In this document: piece by piece, positions 26,632-34,652 of the stretch
Layout of the letters: the number at the start of each line of letters is the position of its first letter
Numbering within the stretch: position 1 is the first letter of the stretch
Source of the DNA: an uncultured Clostridia bacterium
GTDB taxonomy: Bacteria > Bacillota > Clostridia > Oscillospirales > Acutalibacteraceae
Reading direction: 5' to 3'
Assembly: GCA_947632385.1 (NCBI GenBank)
Contig: CANRPD010000005.1
Coordinates: 1-61,935 of the forward strand
DNA length: 61,935 bases
Program-made: the position numbers and the translations under genes
The notes under the pieces: generated by a model
What the model saw: the letters and a program-made list of their open reading frames with translations, nothing else
What the model was told of the DNA's origin: nothing
The model's database searches: none

Positions 26632-27948
26632 TCACACCTCGAATTCCTGGAACTCCTGGTGGAGCTCCTCCTCGGACAGCCCGCCCTTGGAGAGGGTGAA
26701 GCTGTTGGAGCCCAGCACCCCGGCCACCGTGGCCCCGGGGTTCTGGTGGAGGATGTTCACCAGCTCGATGAAGTCCCGGATGATCTCCCGGGGGGTGATG
26801 TGGGTGTCCGCGCCCACCCGGTTGTATTCCACCGTCAAAAAGGTCAGCAGCTCCTCCCGGCCCAGGGTGGGGGCATAGCCGTACAGCCCCGCGTGGATGT
26901 CCCGCAGCTTCTCCACCAAGATGTACATCTCCTCCTGAGAGAGCATTTTCAGGGGGATGATGGGGGCGGAGAGGTCCTTGAACTCCTCGGTGGCAAAGTG
27001 GCCCTGGCTCAGCCGGGAACGCAGCGCCTCGTAGCTGAAAATCCCCCGATACCGGTCCTCCACGCACTGGGGCGTGCCCCCCAGCAGGAACCCGATGTGC
27101 TCCGCCTTGCCCTGGAGCACGTCGTTGTACATGGTCAAAATTTTCTCGTAGTTGTTGGCCCGGGTCACGGCGTTGGGGATCTTGTACAGGTTCACCAGCT
27201 CGTCGATGAGCACCAGCAGCCCCCGGTACCCCGCCTCGGTGAGGAAGGCCGCGAAGAGCTTGAGGAAATCGTACCAGGTCTCGTCGTTGACGATGAAGTG
27301 GATGCCCAGGTCCCGCCGGGCCTCGGTGCGTGTGGGGTACTCCCCCCGGAACCACCGCAGCACGTTGGATTTCAGGGCCCCGTCGTCCTCCCGGTAGGCC
27401 CGCCAGTACAGGGCCACCGCCCGGGCGAACTCGAACCCGTTCACCATCCCCTCCAAAGACCCCGCCACGGCGTAGATCCGCTGCTCCACCAGCCGGTCGA
27501 AGGCCTCTCCCTCCGCGCCGGTCTCGGCCTTCACCGCCGTCTGGATCCCCGCGATCCACCGCTCCAGGATCAGCGGCAGAGCGCCGCCGTCGGGCTTCGC
27601 CTTCACCGAGAGGTTGCGGATGAGCTCCTTGTACGTGGCCAGGCCCTGCCCCTTGGTGCCGGCAAACCGCCGCTCGGGGGAGAGATCGGCGTCCACCACG
27701 GCAAAGCCCCGGGCCGTGGCGTAGTTGCGCACGGTCTGGAGCAGAAAGCTCTTTCCGCTGCCGTATTTGCCCACGATGAACCGGAAGGACGCGCCCCCCT
27801 CCCCGATGAGATCGATGTCCCGGAGGATGGCCTCGATCTCCTGCCGGCGGCCCACCGTGATGTATTCCAGCCCCACCCGGGGCACCACGCCGCTCTTCAA
27901 GGCGGTCATCAGGATATTGGCCACCCGGGGCGGCACCTTAGTCGCCAT
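26632..27948 (-). CDS. BrxD-like ATP-binding protein (DUF2791 family)
   Basis: P-loop ATPase of the BrxC/BrxD group (DUF2791). Walker A is GKYGSGKS (60-67), Walker B is in LLVLIDELVNL (near residue 245), and a sensor-like GFLLGGTPQ follows. Length (438 aa) matches BrxD. ATG 27948 follows AAGGAGATG and overlaps the end of the TerB-domain gene by 11 nt. In BREX, BrxD-type ATPases work with a helicase on DNA; here the rest of BREX is missing. Confidence 0.88.
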   Translation of the reverse strand: MATKVPPRVANILMTALKSGVVPRVGLEYITVGRRQEIEAILRDIDLIGEGGASFRFIVGKYGSGKSFLLQTVRNYATARGFAVVDADLSPERRFAGTKGQGLATYKELIRNLSVKAKPDGGALPLILERWIAGIQTAVKAETGAEGEAFDRLVEQRIYAVAGSLEGMVNGFEFARAVALYWRAYREDDGALKSNVLRWFRGEYPTRTEARRDLGIHFIVNDETWYDFLKLFAAFLTEAGYRGLLVLIDELVNLYKIPNAVTRANNYEKILTMYNDVLQGKAEHIGFLLGGTPQCVEDRYRGIFSYEALRSRLSQGHFATEEFKDLSAPIIPLKMLSQEEMYILVEKLRDIHAGLYGYAPTLGREELLTFLTVEYNRVGADTHITPREIIRDFIELVNILHQNPGATVAGVLGSNSFTLSKGGLSEEELHQEFQEFEV

Positions 27949-29863
27949 GCTGCTCAAACATCTCCTTCACTTGGGCTTCGTAGTCCTCGTAGAGGACCAG
28001 GTCTTCGTCCAGCAGGCTGTCCCCCACCCGGTCCAGGGCCTTTTCGTTGATGCCTTCGGCCAGGACCTCCGGCAGCAGGCCGTTTTCCGCCGCGAACCGG
28101 TCCACCGGCTCTCCTCCCGCCGCCCGGGCCAGCGCCCCCCGCTCCAGGGGGTCGAGGGAGGCGTACAGGGCCTGCCACGGGTCGGTCTCGGCGGCATTTG
28201 CGGGGGCAGCGGCGGGGCTGGGGCCCAGTTCGTGCAGATCGGGGGCCTGCGCCGGTGCGCCCCGGTCCCAAACGGCCAGCGGGGCGCTGGGGGCCGGTTC
28301 GAGACCGGTTGGGGCCCCATTTTGGGGGGCAGCGGCGGGGCTGGGACCCGGTCCGTGCAGATCGGGGGTCTGCGCCGGTGCGCCACTCTCCAAAAAGTCC
28401 AGCGGGGCGCTGGGGGCCGGTTCGAGACCGGTTGGGGACCCATTTTGGGGGGCAGCGGCGGGGCTGCGACCCAGTCCGTGCAGATCGGGGGTCCTTTCCA
28501 AGGGCGGCTCGGAGATCGGGCCGGGCAGGGCCTCCTCCACGGTGAGGGCCTGCTGGGTGGCGTCCGCGTCCACCCGGATGCGGGACAGGGCCGCCTCGTC
28601 CACCCGGACCTCCACCCGGGTGGCCTGCCGGTAGGCCTCCGCCGCCAGGCGGTCCACCAACGCCCCGGGGGCAATGCCCAGCCGGCTCAGGGCCCGGCGC
28701 AGCTCGGGATCCAGGATGCTCTCCTCCGCGTGGAGGGCGAACCGGTACCCCGCCGCCCGGCGCACCGCGGCCTCGGTGCGCTTCATGACGAAGCTCACCA
28801 GGGTCTTGCCCCGGCGGGTGGCCAGGGCGGTGGAAAAGCTCCACACGTCCTCCCGGCAGAGGTACACCTCCCGCCGGGAAAGGACCACCGTGCGGTCGGG
28901 CTGGTGCAGCCAGGGGCAGAACAGCGCCCCCTTGAAGGGGGTCCAGCGGGCGGTCTTTTTCGTGGGGACGTACAGGGCCTCGTCCAGATCCAGACCGGCC
29001 TGCTCCAGGGCGGCGTCCAGGCCGTCCAGCACCGCCAGCACGCAGGTCTCCAGCAGCTGCTGGGTCTCCGGCGTGCAGAAACGGGACTTTTTCAGGTCGT
29101 AGGTGGACAGTTTCGCGTAAAAACCGAAGCCCTCGTCGTCCCGGGCCAGTTCGGGGTAGCGTTCCAGCAGGCCCTTCTCCCGGGCAAAGTCCTCGAAGCT
29201 GCGGCCCAGGGGGTAGTAGATGTGGAAATCCTTGAGCCAGCGCAGCACGTACTTGTCCACCGCCGGGTCCAGGGGGCGGTAGGCCTGCCAAAAGGCATAC
29301 AACTGCTCCAGCCCCCCGGCGGGGTCCGGGGCGCCGATGCAGTGGAGCAGCTCATACAGATACAAAAAGGCGTAGGAGAGGCCGGTCTTCTCCACCCGGC
29401 CTGCCCGCACCCGGGTGCGCCAGGTGAAGTAGGTGCGCAGCTGGCGGTAGCCCAGCATCTGGTAGTTGGGAAAATAGGCGGAAAAGTCGGCATAGCCCGC
29501 CCAGTCGTCGGTGAAATCCGCCATGAACTGGGCCTGGCGGTAGAAAATGCGGGCGTTTTCCCGCTGCACGGCCCGGTCGAAGAACCGCTGGGCGGGGATG
29601 TAGGGCATCCGGTACTGCCGGGCGATGTCCCGCATTTGGAGAAACCGCTCCCGCACCGGGTCGGGGCCGGGCGTCTCCAGAGGCTGAGGGGACCGCACGT
29701 ACCGCCCCACCCCCGGGATGGGGCCCTGCTCGTAGTCCAGCTCGTAGAAGGGGACCTCCCCTGGGGGCGCGGGGGGACGCTTCTCCGAGGGGGCCGGGGC
29801 GGGCTCCGAAGCGGGGACGCCCCGGGGGGGCAGCTTTTGGGCCCGGTAGTTTTTCCCATTCAT
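27938..29863 (-). CDS. TerB-N/TerB-C domain protein with tandem-repeat linker
   Basis: A 641-aa protein. The N-terminal part (about residues 40-230) and the middle fit the TerB-N domain type (RQYRMPYIPAQRFFDRA, GYRQLRTYFTWRTRVRAG). Residues about 455-554 are a Pro/Ala-rich linker of 41-residue repeats, and the last 90 or so residues resemble a TerB-C-like helical end (LLPEVLAEGINEKALD). TerB-N/TerB-C proteins are reported next to AAA ATPases and SF2 helicases in DNA-processing stress or defence islands, as here. ATG 29863 is favoured by GGGAGGGAACGGG upstream. First gene of the operon. Confidence 0.8.
   Translation of the reverse strand: MNGKNYRAQKLPPRGVPASEPAPAPSEKRPPAPPGEVPFYELDYEQGPIPGVGRYVRSPQPLETPGPDPVRERFLQMRDIARQYRMPYIPAQRFFDRAVQRENARIFYRQAQFMADFTDDWAGYADFSAYFPNYQMLGYRQLRTYFTWRTRVRAGRVEKTGLSYAFLYLYELLHCIGAPDPAGGLEQLYAFWQAYRPLDPAVDKYVLRWLKDFHIYYPLGRSFEDFAREKGLLERYPELARDDEGFGFYAKLSTYDLKKSRFCTPETQQLLETCVLAVLDGLDAALEQAGLDLDEALYVPTKKTARWTPFKGALFCPWLHQPDRTVVLSRREVYLCREDVWSFSTALATRRGKTLVSFVMKRTEAAVRRAAGYRFALHAEESILDPELRRALSRLGIAPGALVDRLAAEAYRQATRVEVRVDEAALSRIRVDADATQQALTVEEALPGPISEPPLERTPDLHGLGRSPAAAPQNGSPTGLEPAPSAPLDFLESGAPAQTPDLHGPGPSPAAAPQNGAPTGLEPAPSAPLAVWDRGAPAQAPDLHELGPSPAAAPANAAETDPWQALYASLDPLERGALARAAGGEPVDRFAAENGLLPEVLAEGINEKALDRVGDSLLDEDLVLYEDYEAQVKEMFEQHGD
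28202..28500. repeat. in-frame 123-bp tandem repeats (about 2.4 copies)
   Basis: Units start at 28202, 28325 and 28448, giving a period of 123 bp (41 codons). Copies 2 and 3 share long identical stretches, including a GCGCTGGGGGCCGGTTCGAG block, so the expansion is recent. The repeats stay in frame within the TerB-domain gene. Confidence 0.9.
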
Positions 29864-29915
29864 GGCGATCCCGTTCCCTCCCCCCGCGAAGGCCCCATGG
29901 GTCTCCACACTACAT

Positions 29916-29944
29916 AGTATACCACAAAATCACGGATCTGTCCA
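29916..29944 (-). promoter_or_regulatory. promoter of the TerB-BrxD-helicase operon
   Basis: TGGACA (29944-29939), 17-nt spacer, TATACT (29921-29916) on the minus strand, preceded by TGTGG (extended -10 type). The start site would be about 45 nt before the ATG. Confidence 0.65.
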
Positions 29945-29999
29945 GTAAAAATCGAAAAAATGTTCGTAGAAATTTCTTTCGAATTTTTGTGCAGGTTTT

Positions 30000-30650
30000 T
30001 TACGCTTCCGTCTCCGGGCCGAAGTGGAGAGCACCGTCCTGCATGCGCAGGTCGGGCATGCGGGGATCCAGGGGCAGGCGGGCCAGGGTCTGGGCGTCGG
30101 CGTAGCAGGCTTCGGGGTCCAGGGGCAGGCCCAGGAGCGTGCGGCCGATGACGGCTCCGGCCAGGGAGGCCCCCAGGACGGAGGTGTGCTGGCCGTCGGC
30201 GGCGTAGAAGTCGGCCTCCGGGTGGGCGGCGGCCAGAGGCCACCACAGCCGGCCCACGGGGCACAGGGTGGCTCCGGTGCGGGCGGCCAGGGCCTCGTAG
30301 GCCTCGGTCATGGCAGCCTGGCCGGCGGGATCCGTCTTTTCGCTCCAGGTCATGTAGAGGTAGAGGCGGGTGTGCTCCGGAGTGAGGGCCGCCAGGCGCT
30401 CGCCGGCGGTGAGGAGGGACTCCCTCCCCGGGAAGGGGTGGGCCCGGTGCTGGAGGAGGACGGCGTCGTAGCCGCCGTAGAGCAGGTTATAGTAGGTCTG
30501 GGACTGCTCCAGGTGCCAATCCAGGCCCATGCCGGGGTGGGTGAGCATCACGGTGTGGGGGTCCTCCCCGTAGGCGCGCAGCAGGGCGGCGACCCGGGCG
30601 GGCACGTAGTGGACGAAGGTGTGGCTGTTGCCGAGAAACAGGATCTTCAT
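30000..30650 (-). CDS. SGNH/GDSL-family hydrolase
   Basis: A 216-aa SGNH hydrolase, probably an acyl or acetyl esterase. The block I serine is in FLGNSHT, and the catalytic Asp/His pair is in AADGQHTSVLGASLAG. No signal peptide, so cytoplasmic. ATG 30650 follows AAAGGAG. A second SGNH gene diverges from it 155 nt away. Confidence 0.85.
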   Translation of the reverse strand: MKILFLGNSHTFVHYVPARVAALLRAYGEDPHTVMLTHPGMGLDWHLEQSQTYYNLLYGGYDAVLLQHRAHPFPGRESLLTAGERLAALTPEHTRLYLYMTWSEKTDPAGQAAMTEAYEALAARTGATLCPVGRLWWPLAAAHPEADFYAADGQHTSVLGASLAGAVIGRTLLGLPLDPEACYADAQTLARLPLDPRMPDLRMQDGALHFGPETEA

Positions 30651-30740
30651 GGGACGGCTCCTTTCCCCGCGAAGGGTTTTCTCTTTATTCTATCACACTT
30701 CCCCGGCGCTTTCAAGCCCCGGCAGGGCGGGCGGGCGCGG

Positions 30741-30769
30741 TTGACTTTTCCCGGGAAAGGGGGTATACT
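30741..30769 (+). promoter_or_regulatory. promoter of the membrane-anchored SGNH gene
   Basis: TTGACT (30741-30746), 17-nt spacer, TATACT (30764-30769). The spacer contains the palindrome TTTCCCGGGAAA, in the same register as the 7-4-7 inverted repeats of other promoters here but with mismatches at the ends. Confidence 0.75.
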
Positions 30770-30805
30770 GGCGGTAGAGATCCGACCGAAAAGGAGGGAG
30801 CCGCC

Positions 30806-31858
30806 GTGCGGGGAAAGGAGACCGTGCAGAAGCTGGGCAGGACCGCGGTGTTCTGTCTGGTGTTCTGCCTGCTGTTCGGGGCAGTTCAGCGGGTGCTGAC
30901 CCAGCCCGGGGACATGAACCGGCAGCTGCAGGCCACCTTTGCCGAGGACGAGCCCGGCACGCTGGACGCGGTGTGCATCGGCGGCAGCAACACCTTCACT
31001 CTGTTCCAGGGGCCGGTGGCCTTTGCCGAGACGGGGATCACGGTGCGGTGCTTCGGCTCGGACGGGCAGCCGCTGGTGGCCCGGGAATATTTCCTGGAGC
31101 AGGCCCGGAAGACCCAGCCCGACGCCCTGTACATCATCACGGTGCAGCCTTACCCCGCCGCCTTCAGCGAGGCGGTGATCCACTGGTCGGCGGATGCCTT
31201 TCCCCCCTCCCTGACCCGGCTGCGGATGATCCACGACCTGTCGGCGTTCTACGGGGTCCCCCTGTGGGACCGGGTGGCGTATTACCTGCCGCTGGTGCAG
31301 TATCACAGCCGCTGGAGCTCCCTGAGCACGGGAGACTTCCACTGGGGCTCCAACGGGCTCAAGGGGGCGGACAACGGGCAGACGTTTTTGGAGACGGCAG
31401 AGCCCCAGCCCCAGGACCTGCCCCGCACCCAGGAGCGCTGCACCCTGGCGCAGCCGCTGGCGGACTATTGGGAGCATCTGCTGGACCTCTGCGATGAGGC
31501 GGGGATCGAAGCGCTGTTCGTGGTGCCGCCGGCCTGCACGGACGAGGACACGGCCCGGGAATTCAACACCGTCGGCGACCGCATCCGGGCCCGGGGCTAC
31601 CCGGTGCTGGACCTTCTGGAGCAGGCGGAGGCGGTGGGTCTGGATCCCCAGACGGACTACTACAACGCCCAGCACACCAATGTCCACGGCTCTTTGAAGG
31701 CCACCCGGTTCCTGGCGGACTATCTGCAGGACCACTATGGCTTTGCGGACAAGCGGGGCGACCCGGACTTTGCCGACTGGGACCAGGCGGCGCAGCAGTA
31801 TCGGGCGCTGCTGGAGCCCTTCCTCTCGGACGAGGAGCGGGCGCTGCTGGACGGCTGA
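30806..31858 (+). CDS. membrane-anchored SGNH-type protein (DltD/AlgX-like)
   Basis: A 350-aa protein with an N-terminal signal anchor (residues about 11-30), so the rest is extracytoplasmic. CIGGSNTF gives the serine of an SGNH fold, and YNAQHTNVHGSLKAT the C-terminal Asn/His region. The layout resembles DltD-type and AlgX-type proteins that act on acylated cell-surface polymers; the substrate is unknown. GTG 30806 follows AAGGAGGGAGCC. The esterase gene follows 46 nt later, probably in the same unit. Confidence 0.8.
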   Translation: MRGKETVQKLGRTAVFCLVFCLLFGAVQRVLTQPGDMNRQLQATFAEDEPGTLDAVCIGGSNTFTLFQGPVAFAETGITVRCFGSDGQPLVAREYFLEQARKTQPDALYIITVQPYPAAFSEAVIHWSADAFPPSLTRLRMIHDLSAFYGVPLWDRVAYYLPLVQYHSRWSSLSTGDFHWGSNGLKGADNGQTFLETAEPQPQDLPRTQERCTLAQPLADYWEHLLDLCDEAGIEALFVVPPACTDEDTAREFNTVGDRIRARGYPVLDLLEQAEAVGLDPQTDYYNAQHTNVHGSLKATRFLADYLQDHYGFADKRGDPDFADWDQAAQQYRALLEPFLSDEERALLDG

Positions 31859-31904
31859 GGATCGGATCCATACATCGCGCGGCGCGCGAAGAGGAGGTTT
31901 TTTC

Positions 31905-32678
31905 ATGGCGACCTTTGACATTTCTCTGTTTCTCAATTCCCTGCGGCGGCAGGGCAGCTTCAAGCTGATCCTGCCCAACGACTTTCCCGCCCCGGACGAC
32001 GCCTATCACCGGCGGCCCACCAAGACCCTGTTCCTGCTCCACGGCTACACCGGCATGGCGGGCAACTGGGTGCCTGAGGAGCTGTGCGGGAAGTACAATT
32101 TCGCCATCGTCATGCCCAACGGCGAGAACGGGTTCTACCTCAACGGGCTGTCCACCGGCCACGCGTTCCAGGACCTGGTGGGCGTGGAGCTGGTGGACTA
32201 TGTGCGCAGGACCTTCGGGCTGGCCCAGAGCCCCGAGGACACCTGCATCATGGGGCTCTCCATGGGCGGGTTCGGGGCGCTGCACACGGCGCTGCGGTAC
32301 CCGGAGACCTTCGGCAAGGCTGCGGCGCTGTCCTCAGCGCTGATCGTCCACGACATCGCCCACATGCAGCCCGGCACGGACAACGGCGTGGCCAATTACG
32401 CGTACTATCGGGAGTGCTTTGGCGACCTGGAGACCGTGGAGGAGCGGGACGTGAACCCCGAGGTGCTGGTGGAGGCCCTGCAGGCGGCGGGCAAGCCCCT
32501 GCCGGGGATCTACATGGCCTGCGGCACGGAGGATTTCCTCATCGAGCCCAACCGGGCCCTGCACCGGTTCCTCACCGAACACGGCGTGGAGCACCAGTAT
32601 TTTGAGGGGCCGGGGGTCCACGACATGGTGTTCTGGAGCGCCTGGGCGCCCAAGGCCGTGGAGTGGATGTTCGCCTGA
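31905..32678 (+). CDS. alpha/beta-hydrolase esterase (FrmB/esterase D-like)
   Basis: A 257-aa serine esterase of the esterase D/S-formylglutathione hydrolase type, often a tributyrin or acetyl esterase in Bacillota. The nucleophile is in GLSMGGFGAL, the oxyanion region in LFLLHGYTGMAG, and the catalytic Asp and His are in CGTEDFL and GPGVHDMVFW. No signal peptide. ATG 31905 follows GAGGAGG. Confidence 0.9.
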   Translation: MATFDISLFLNSLRRQGSFKLILPNDFPAPDDAYHRRPTKTLFLLHGYTGMAGNWVPEELCGKYNFAIVMPNGENGFYLNGLSTGHAFQDLVGVELVDYVRRTFGLAQSPEDTCIMGLSMGGFGALHTALRYPETFGKAAALSSALIVHDIAHMQPGTDNGVANYAYYRECFGDLETVEERDVNPEVLVEALQAAGKPLPGIYMACGTEDFLIEPNRALHRFLTEHGVEHQYFEGPGVHDMVFWSAWAPKAVEWMFA

Positions 32679-32692
32679 AGACCCAGGGGCCG

Positions 32693-32721
32693 TTTACATT
32701 CCGGAAGGAATGTGCTACAAT
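32693..32721 (+). promoter_or_regulatory. promoter of patB-msrC with inverted repeat in the spacer
   Basis: TTTACA (32693-32698), 17-nt spacer, TACAAT (32716-32721). Bases 32696-32713 (ACATTCCGGAAGGAATGT) are a perfect 7-bp inverted repeat with a 4-nt centre that is itself nearly palindromic. Confidence 0.8.
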
Positions 32722-32780
32722 ACGGGAAAAGACCGGTTTTGGGTCAAAAAAAGCCGGAAAAATGCGAAAGGGGTTTTTTC

Positions 32781-33992
32781 ATGAAGTACGATTTCACTTC
32801 CATCATCGACCGCGTGGGCAAGGACGCCATGGCGGTGGACGCCGTAGGCAAGGGCGGCTGGGGCAGCTTCCCGGTGCCCCGGGAGGGCTTTGACTTCATC
32901 CCCATGTGGGTGGCGGACATGAACTTTGCCACTGCGCCCAGCGTGGTGGAATCCGTCAAGCAGCGGCTGGAGCACCCGCTGTTCGGCTATTACGGCACCC
33001 GGGACGAGTATTACGAGTCCATCATCCGCTGGCAGGAGCAGCACCACAAGGTGACGGGCCTGACCAAAGAGGCCATCGGCTACGAGCACGGCGTCCACGG
33101 GTTCGTCACCAGCGCCATCGCGGTGCTCACCGAGCCGGGAGACAAGGTGCTGGTGCACAGCCCGGTGTATGTGGGCTTTGCCGCCGACGTGGACATGCAG
33201 GGGCGCACCTCCGTCTACAGCCCGCTGAAGAAGGACGCGGAGGGCATCTACCGCATGGACTATGAGGACATGGACAAAAAGCTCAAGGAGAACAACATCC
33301 ACACGGCCATCTTCTGCTCCCCCCACAACCCCACCGGACGGGTTTGGGAGCGCTGGGAGCTGGAAAAGGCCCTGGAGGTCTACGAAAAGAACGACTGCTA
33401 CGTCATCAGCGACGAGATCTGGGCGGACCTGACCTACACCGGCCATCAGCACATCCCCACCCAGAGCGTGAACGCCTGGGCCCGGGAACATGTGGTGGCG
33501 GCCTATGCCCCCAGCAAGACCTTCAACCTGGCGGGCATGATCGGCAGCTATCACGTGATCTACAGCAAGTATCTGCGGGACCGCATCGGGGCGCACTCCG
33601 CCCGGACGCACTACAACTCCCAGCACCTGCTGTCCATGTATGCCCTGCTGGGGGCGTACAGCCCCGAGGGCGCCGAGTGGGTGGAGGAGCTCAAGCAGGT
33701 GCTGGAGGAGAACCTGCGCTATGGCACCCAGTTCATCCACGAGCACTTCCCGGACGTGGACGTGACCATGCCCCAGGGCACCTACATGCTGTTCCTGGAC
33801 CTGACCCGGTACTGTGAGCGCACCGGCAAGACCCTGGACGACATGCTCCACGCCGGCTGGGACGTGGGCGTGGGCTGGCAGGACGGCCGGGGCTTTAAGG
33901 GCCCGTGCCACATCCGCATGAACCTGGCCCTGCCCAAGAGCCGGGTGGAGGAGGCCTTTGACCGGCTGCAGAAGCACGTGTTCGTGGACTGA
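32781..33992 (+). CDS. patB: PatB/MalY-type cystathionine beta-lyase/aminotransferase
   Basis: PLP enzyme of fold type I, PatB/MalY group, splitting cystathionine to homocysteine, pyruvate and ammonia, or acting on other C-S bonds. The PLP lysine is in APSKTFNLAG; SPHNPTGRVW and SDEIWADL are the class I aminotransferase motifs; PMWVADMNF is the group's N-terminal mark. Length (403 aa) is normal. The next gene, a methionine sulfoxide reductase, follows 28 nt later, which fits a sulphur amino-acid role. Confidence 0.92.
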   Translation: MKYDFTSIIDRVGKDAMAVDAVGKGGWGSFPVPREGFDFIPMWVADMNFATAPSVVESVKQRLEHPLFGYYGTRDEYYESIIRWQEQHHKVTGLTKEAIGYEHGVHGFVTSAIAVLTEPGDKVLVHSPVYVGFAADVDMQGRTSVYSPLKKDAEGIYRMDYEDMDKKLKENNIHTAIFCSPHNPTGRVWERWELEKALEVYEKNDCYVISDEIWADLTYTGHQHIPTQSVNAWAREHVVAAYAPSKTFNLAGMIGSYHVIYSKYLRDRIGAHSARTHYNSQHLLSMYALLGAYSPEGAEWVEELKQVLEENLRYGTQFIHEHFPDVDVTMPQGTYMLFLDLTRYCERTGKTLDDMLHAGWDVGVGWQDGRGFKGPCHIRMNLALPKSRVEEAFDRLQKHVFVD

Positions 33993-34020
33993 GCGAATTT
34001 TTCCGAAAGGCGGCGAGGAC

Positions 34021-34470
34021 ATGCAGCTCCCCGACTATGACCGGGCGGTGCGGGAGGCCCGCGCCCTGATGGAGGGCGTGCCCGAAGACGTGCCCAACTT
34101 TGCCAATCTGTCCGCGCTGGTGATGCAGACCCTGCCGGACCTCAACTGGGCGGGCTTTTACACCGTGACCCCAACCGGGGACCTGCTGCTGGGGCCCTTC
34201 CAGGGCAAGCCCGCGTGCATCCGCATCCCCCGGGGCAAGGGGGTGTGCGGCACGGCCCTGGCCACCGGGCAGACCCAGTGGGTGCCGGACGTCCATGCCT
34301 TCCCGGGGCATATCACCTGCGACGCGGCCAGCCGCAGCGAGGTGGTGGCGCCGGTCTTTCGGGAGGGGCAGGTGGCGGCGGTGCTGGATGTGGACAGTCC
34401 CCTGCCGGACCGCTTTTCCGCCCAGGACGTGGCCTTTCTGGAGGCCATCGCATCGCTGCTGAGCCGCTGA
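34021..34470 (+). CDS. msrC: free methionine-(R)-sulfoxide reductase (GAF domain)
   Basis: GAF-domain enzyme that reduces free methionine-R-sulfoxide using thioredoxin. The 149-aa product is a single GAF domain with the fRMsr active-site cysteines in GKGVCGTAL and HITCDAASRSE. Start ATG 34021 follows AAAGGCGGCGAGG. It lies in an operon with patB and is followed by a terminator. Confidence 0.93.
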   Translation: MQLPDYDRAVREARALMEGVPEDVPNFANLSALVMQTLPDLNWAGFYTVTPTGDLLLGPFQGKPACIRIPRGKGVCGTALATGQTQWVPDVHAFPGHITCDAASRSEVVAPVFREGQVAAVLDVDSPLPDRFSAQDVAFLEAIASLLSR

Positions 34471-34484
34471 ACACAGGGCATAGG

Positions 34485-34518
34485 GGGGATCCCGCCGGGT
34501 GCGGGGTCCCCTTTTTTT
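34485..34518 (+). terminator. intrinsic terminator of patB-msrC
   Basis: An 11-bp stem with one G-T pair (34485-34495 with 34501-34511) followed by TTTTTTT. Confidence 0.85.
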
Positions 34519-34564
34519 GCGATGCGGTCCTCTCCCCCGCCCCAAAAAGAAACCGCCGGAGCGC

Positions 34565-34593
34565 TTGACTTGCACCCCGGGGGGCGGTATACT
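34565..34593 (+). promoter_or_regulatory. promoter of the two-domain esterase gene
   Basis: TTGACT (34565-34570), 17-nt spacer, TATACT (34588-34593). The spacer has a CCCCGGGG palindrome but no clean 7-4-7 repeat. Confidence 0.75.
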
Positions 34594-34652
34594 GAAAGCA
34601 GAAAAGAGGCCCGGTGCGGCCGGGCAAATCCACCGATCAGGAGGTCGTTCGT

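Noticed and set aside
24429-27948. Complete BREX system
   Set aside because: Only BrxD-like and BrxHI-like genes are present; no PglX, PglZ, BrxC or BrxA lie in the neighbourhood.
28202-28500. CRISPR-like repeats
   Set aside because: The units are 123 bp, adjoining, GC-rich and in frame within a gene; there are no spacers and no cas genes.
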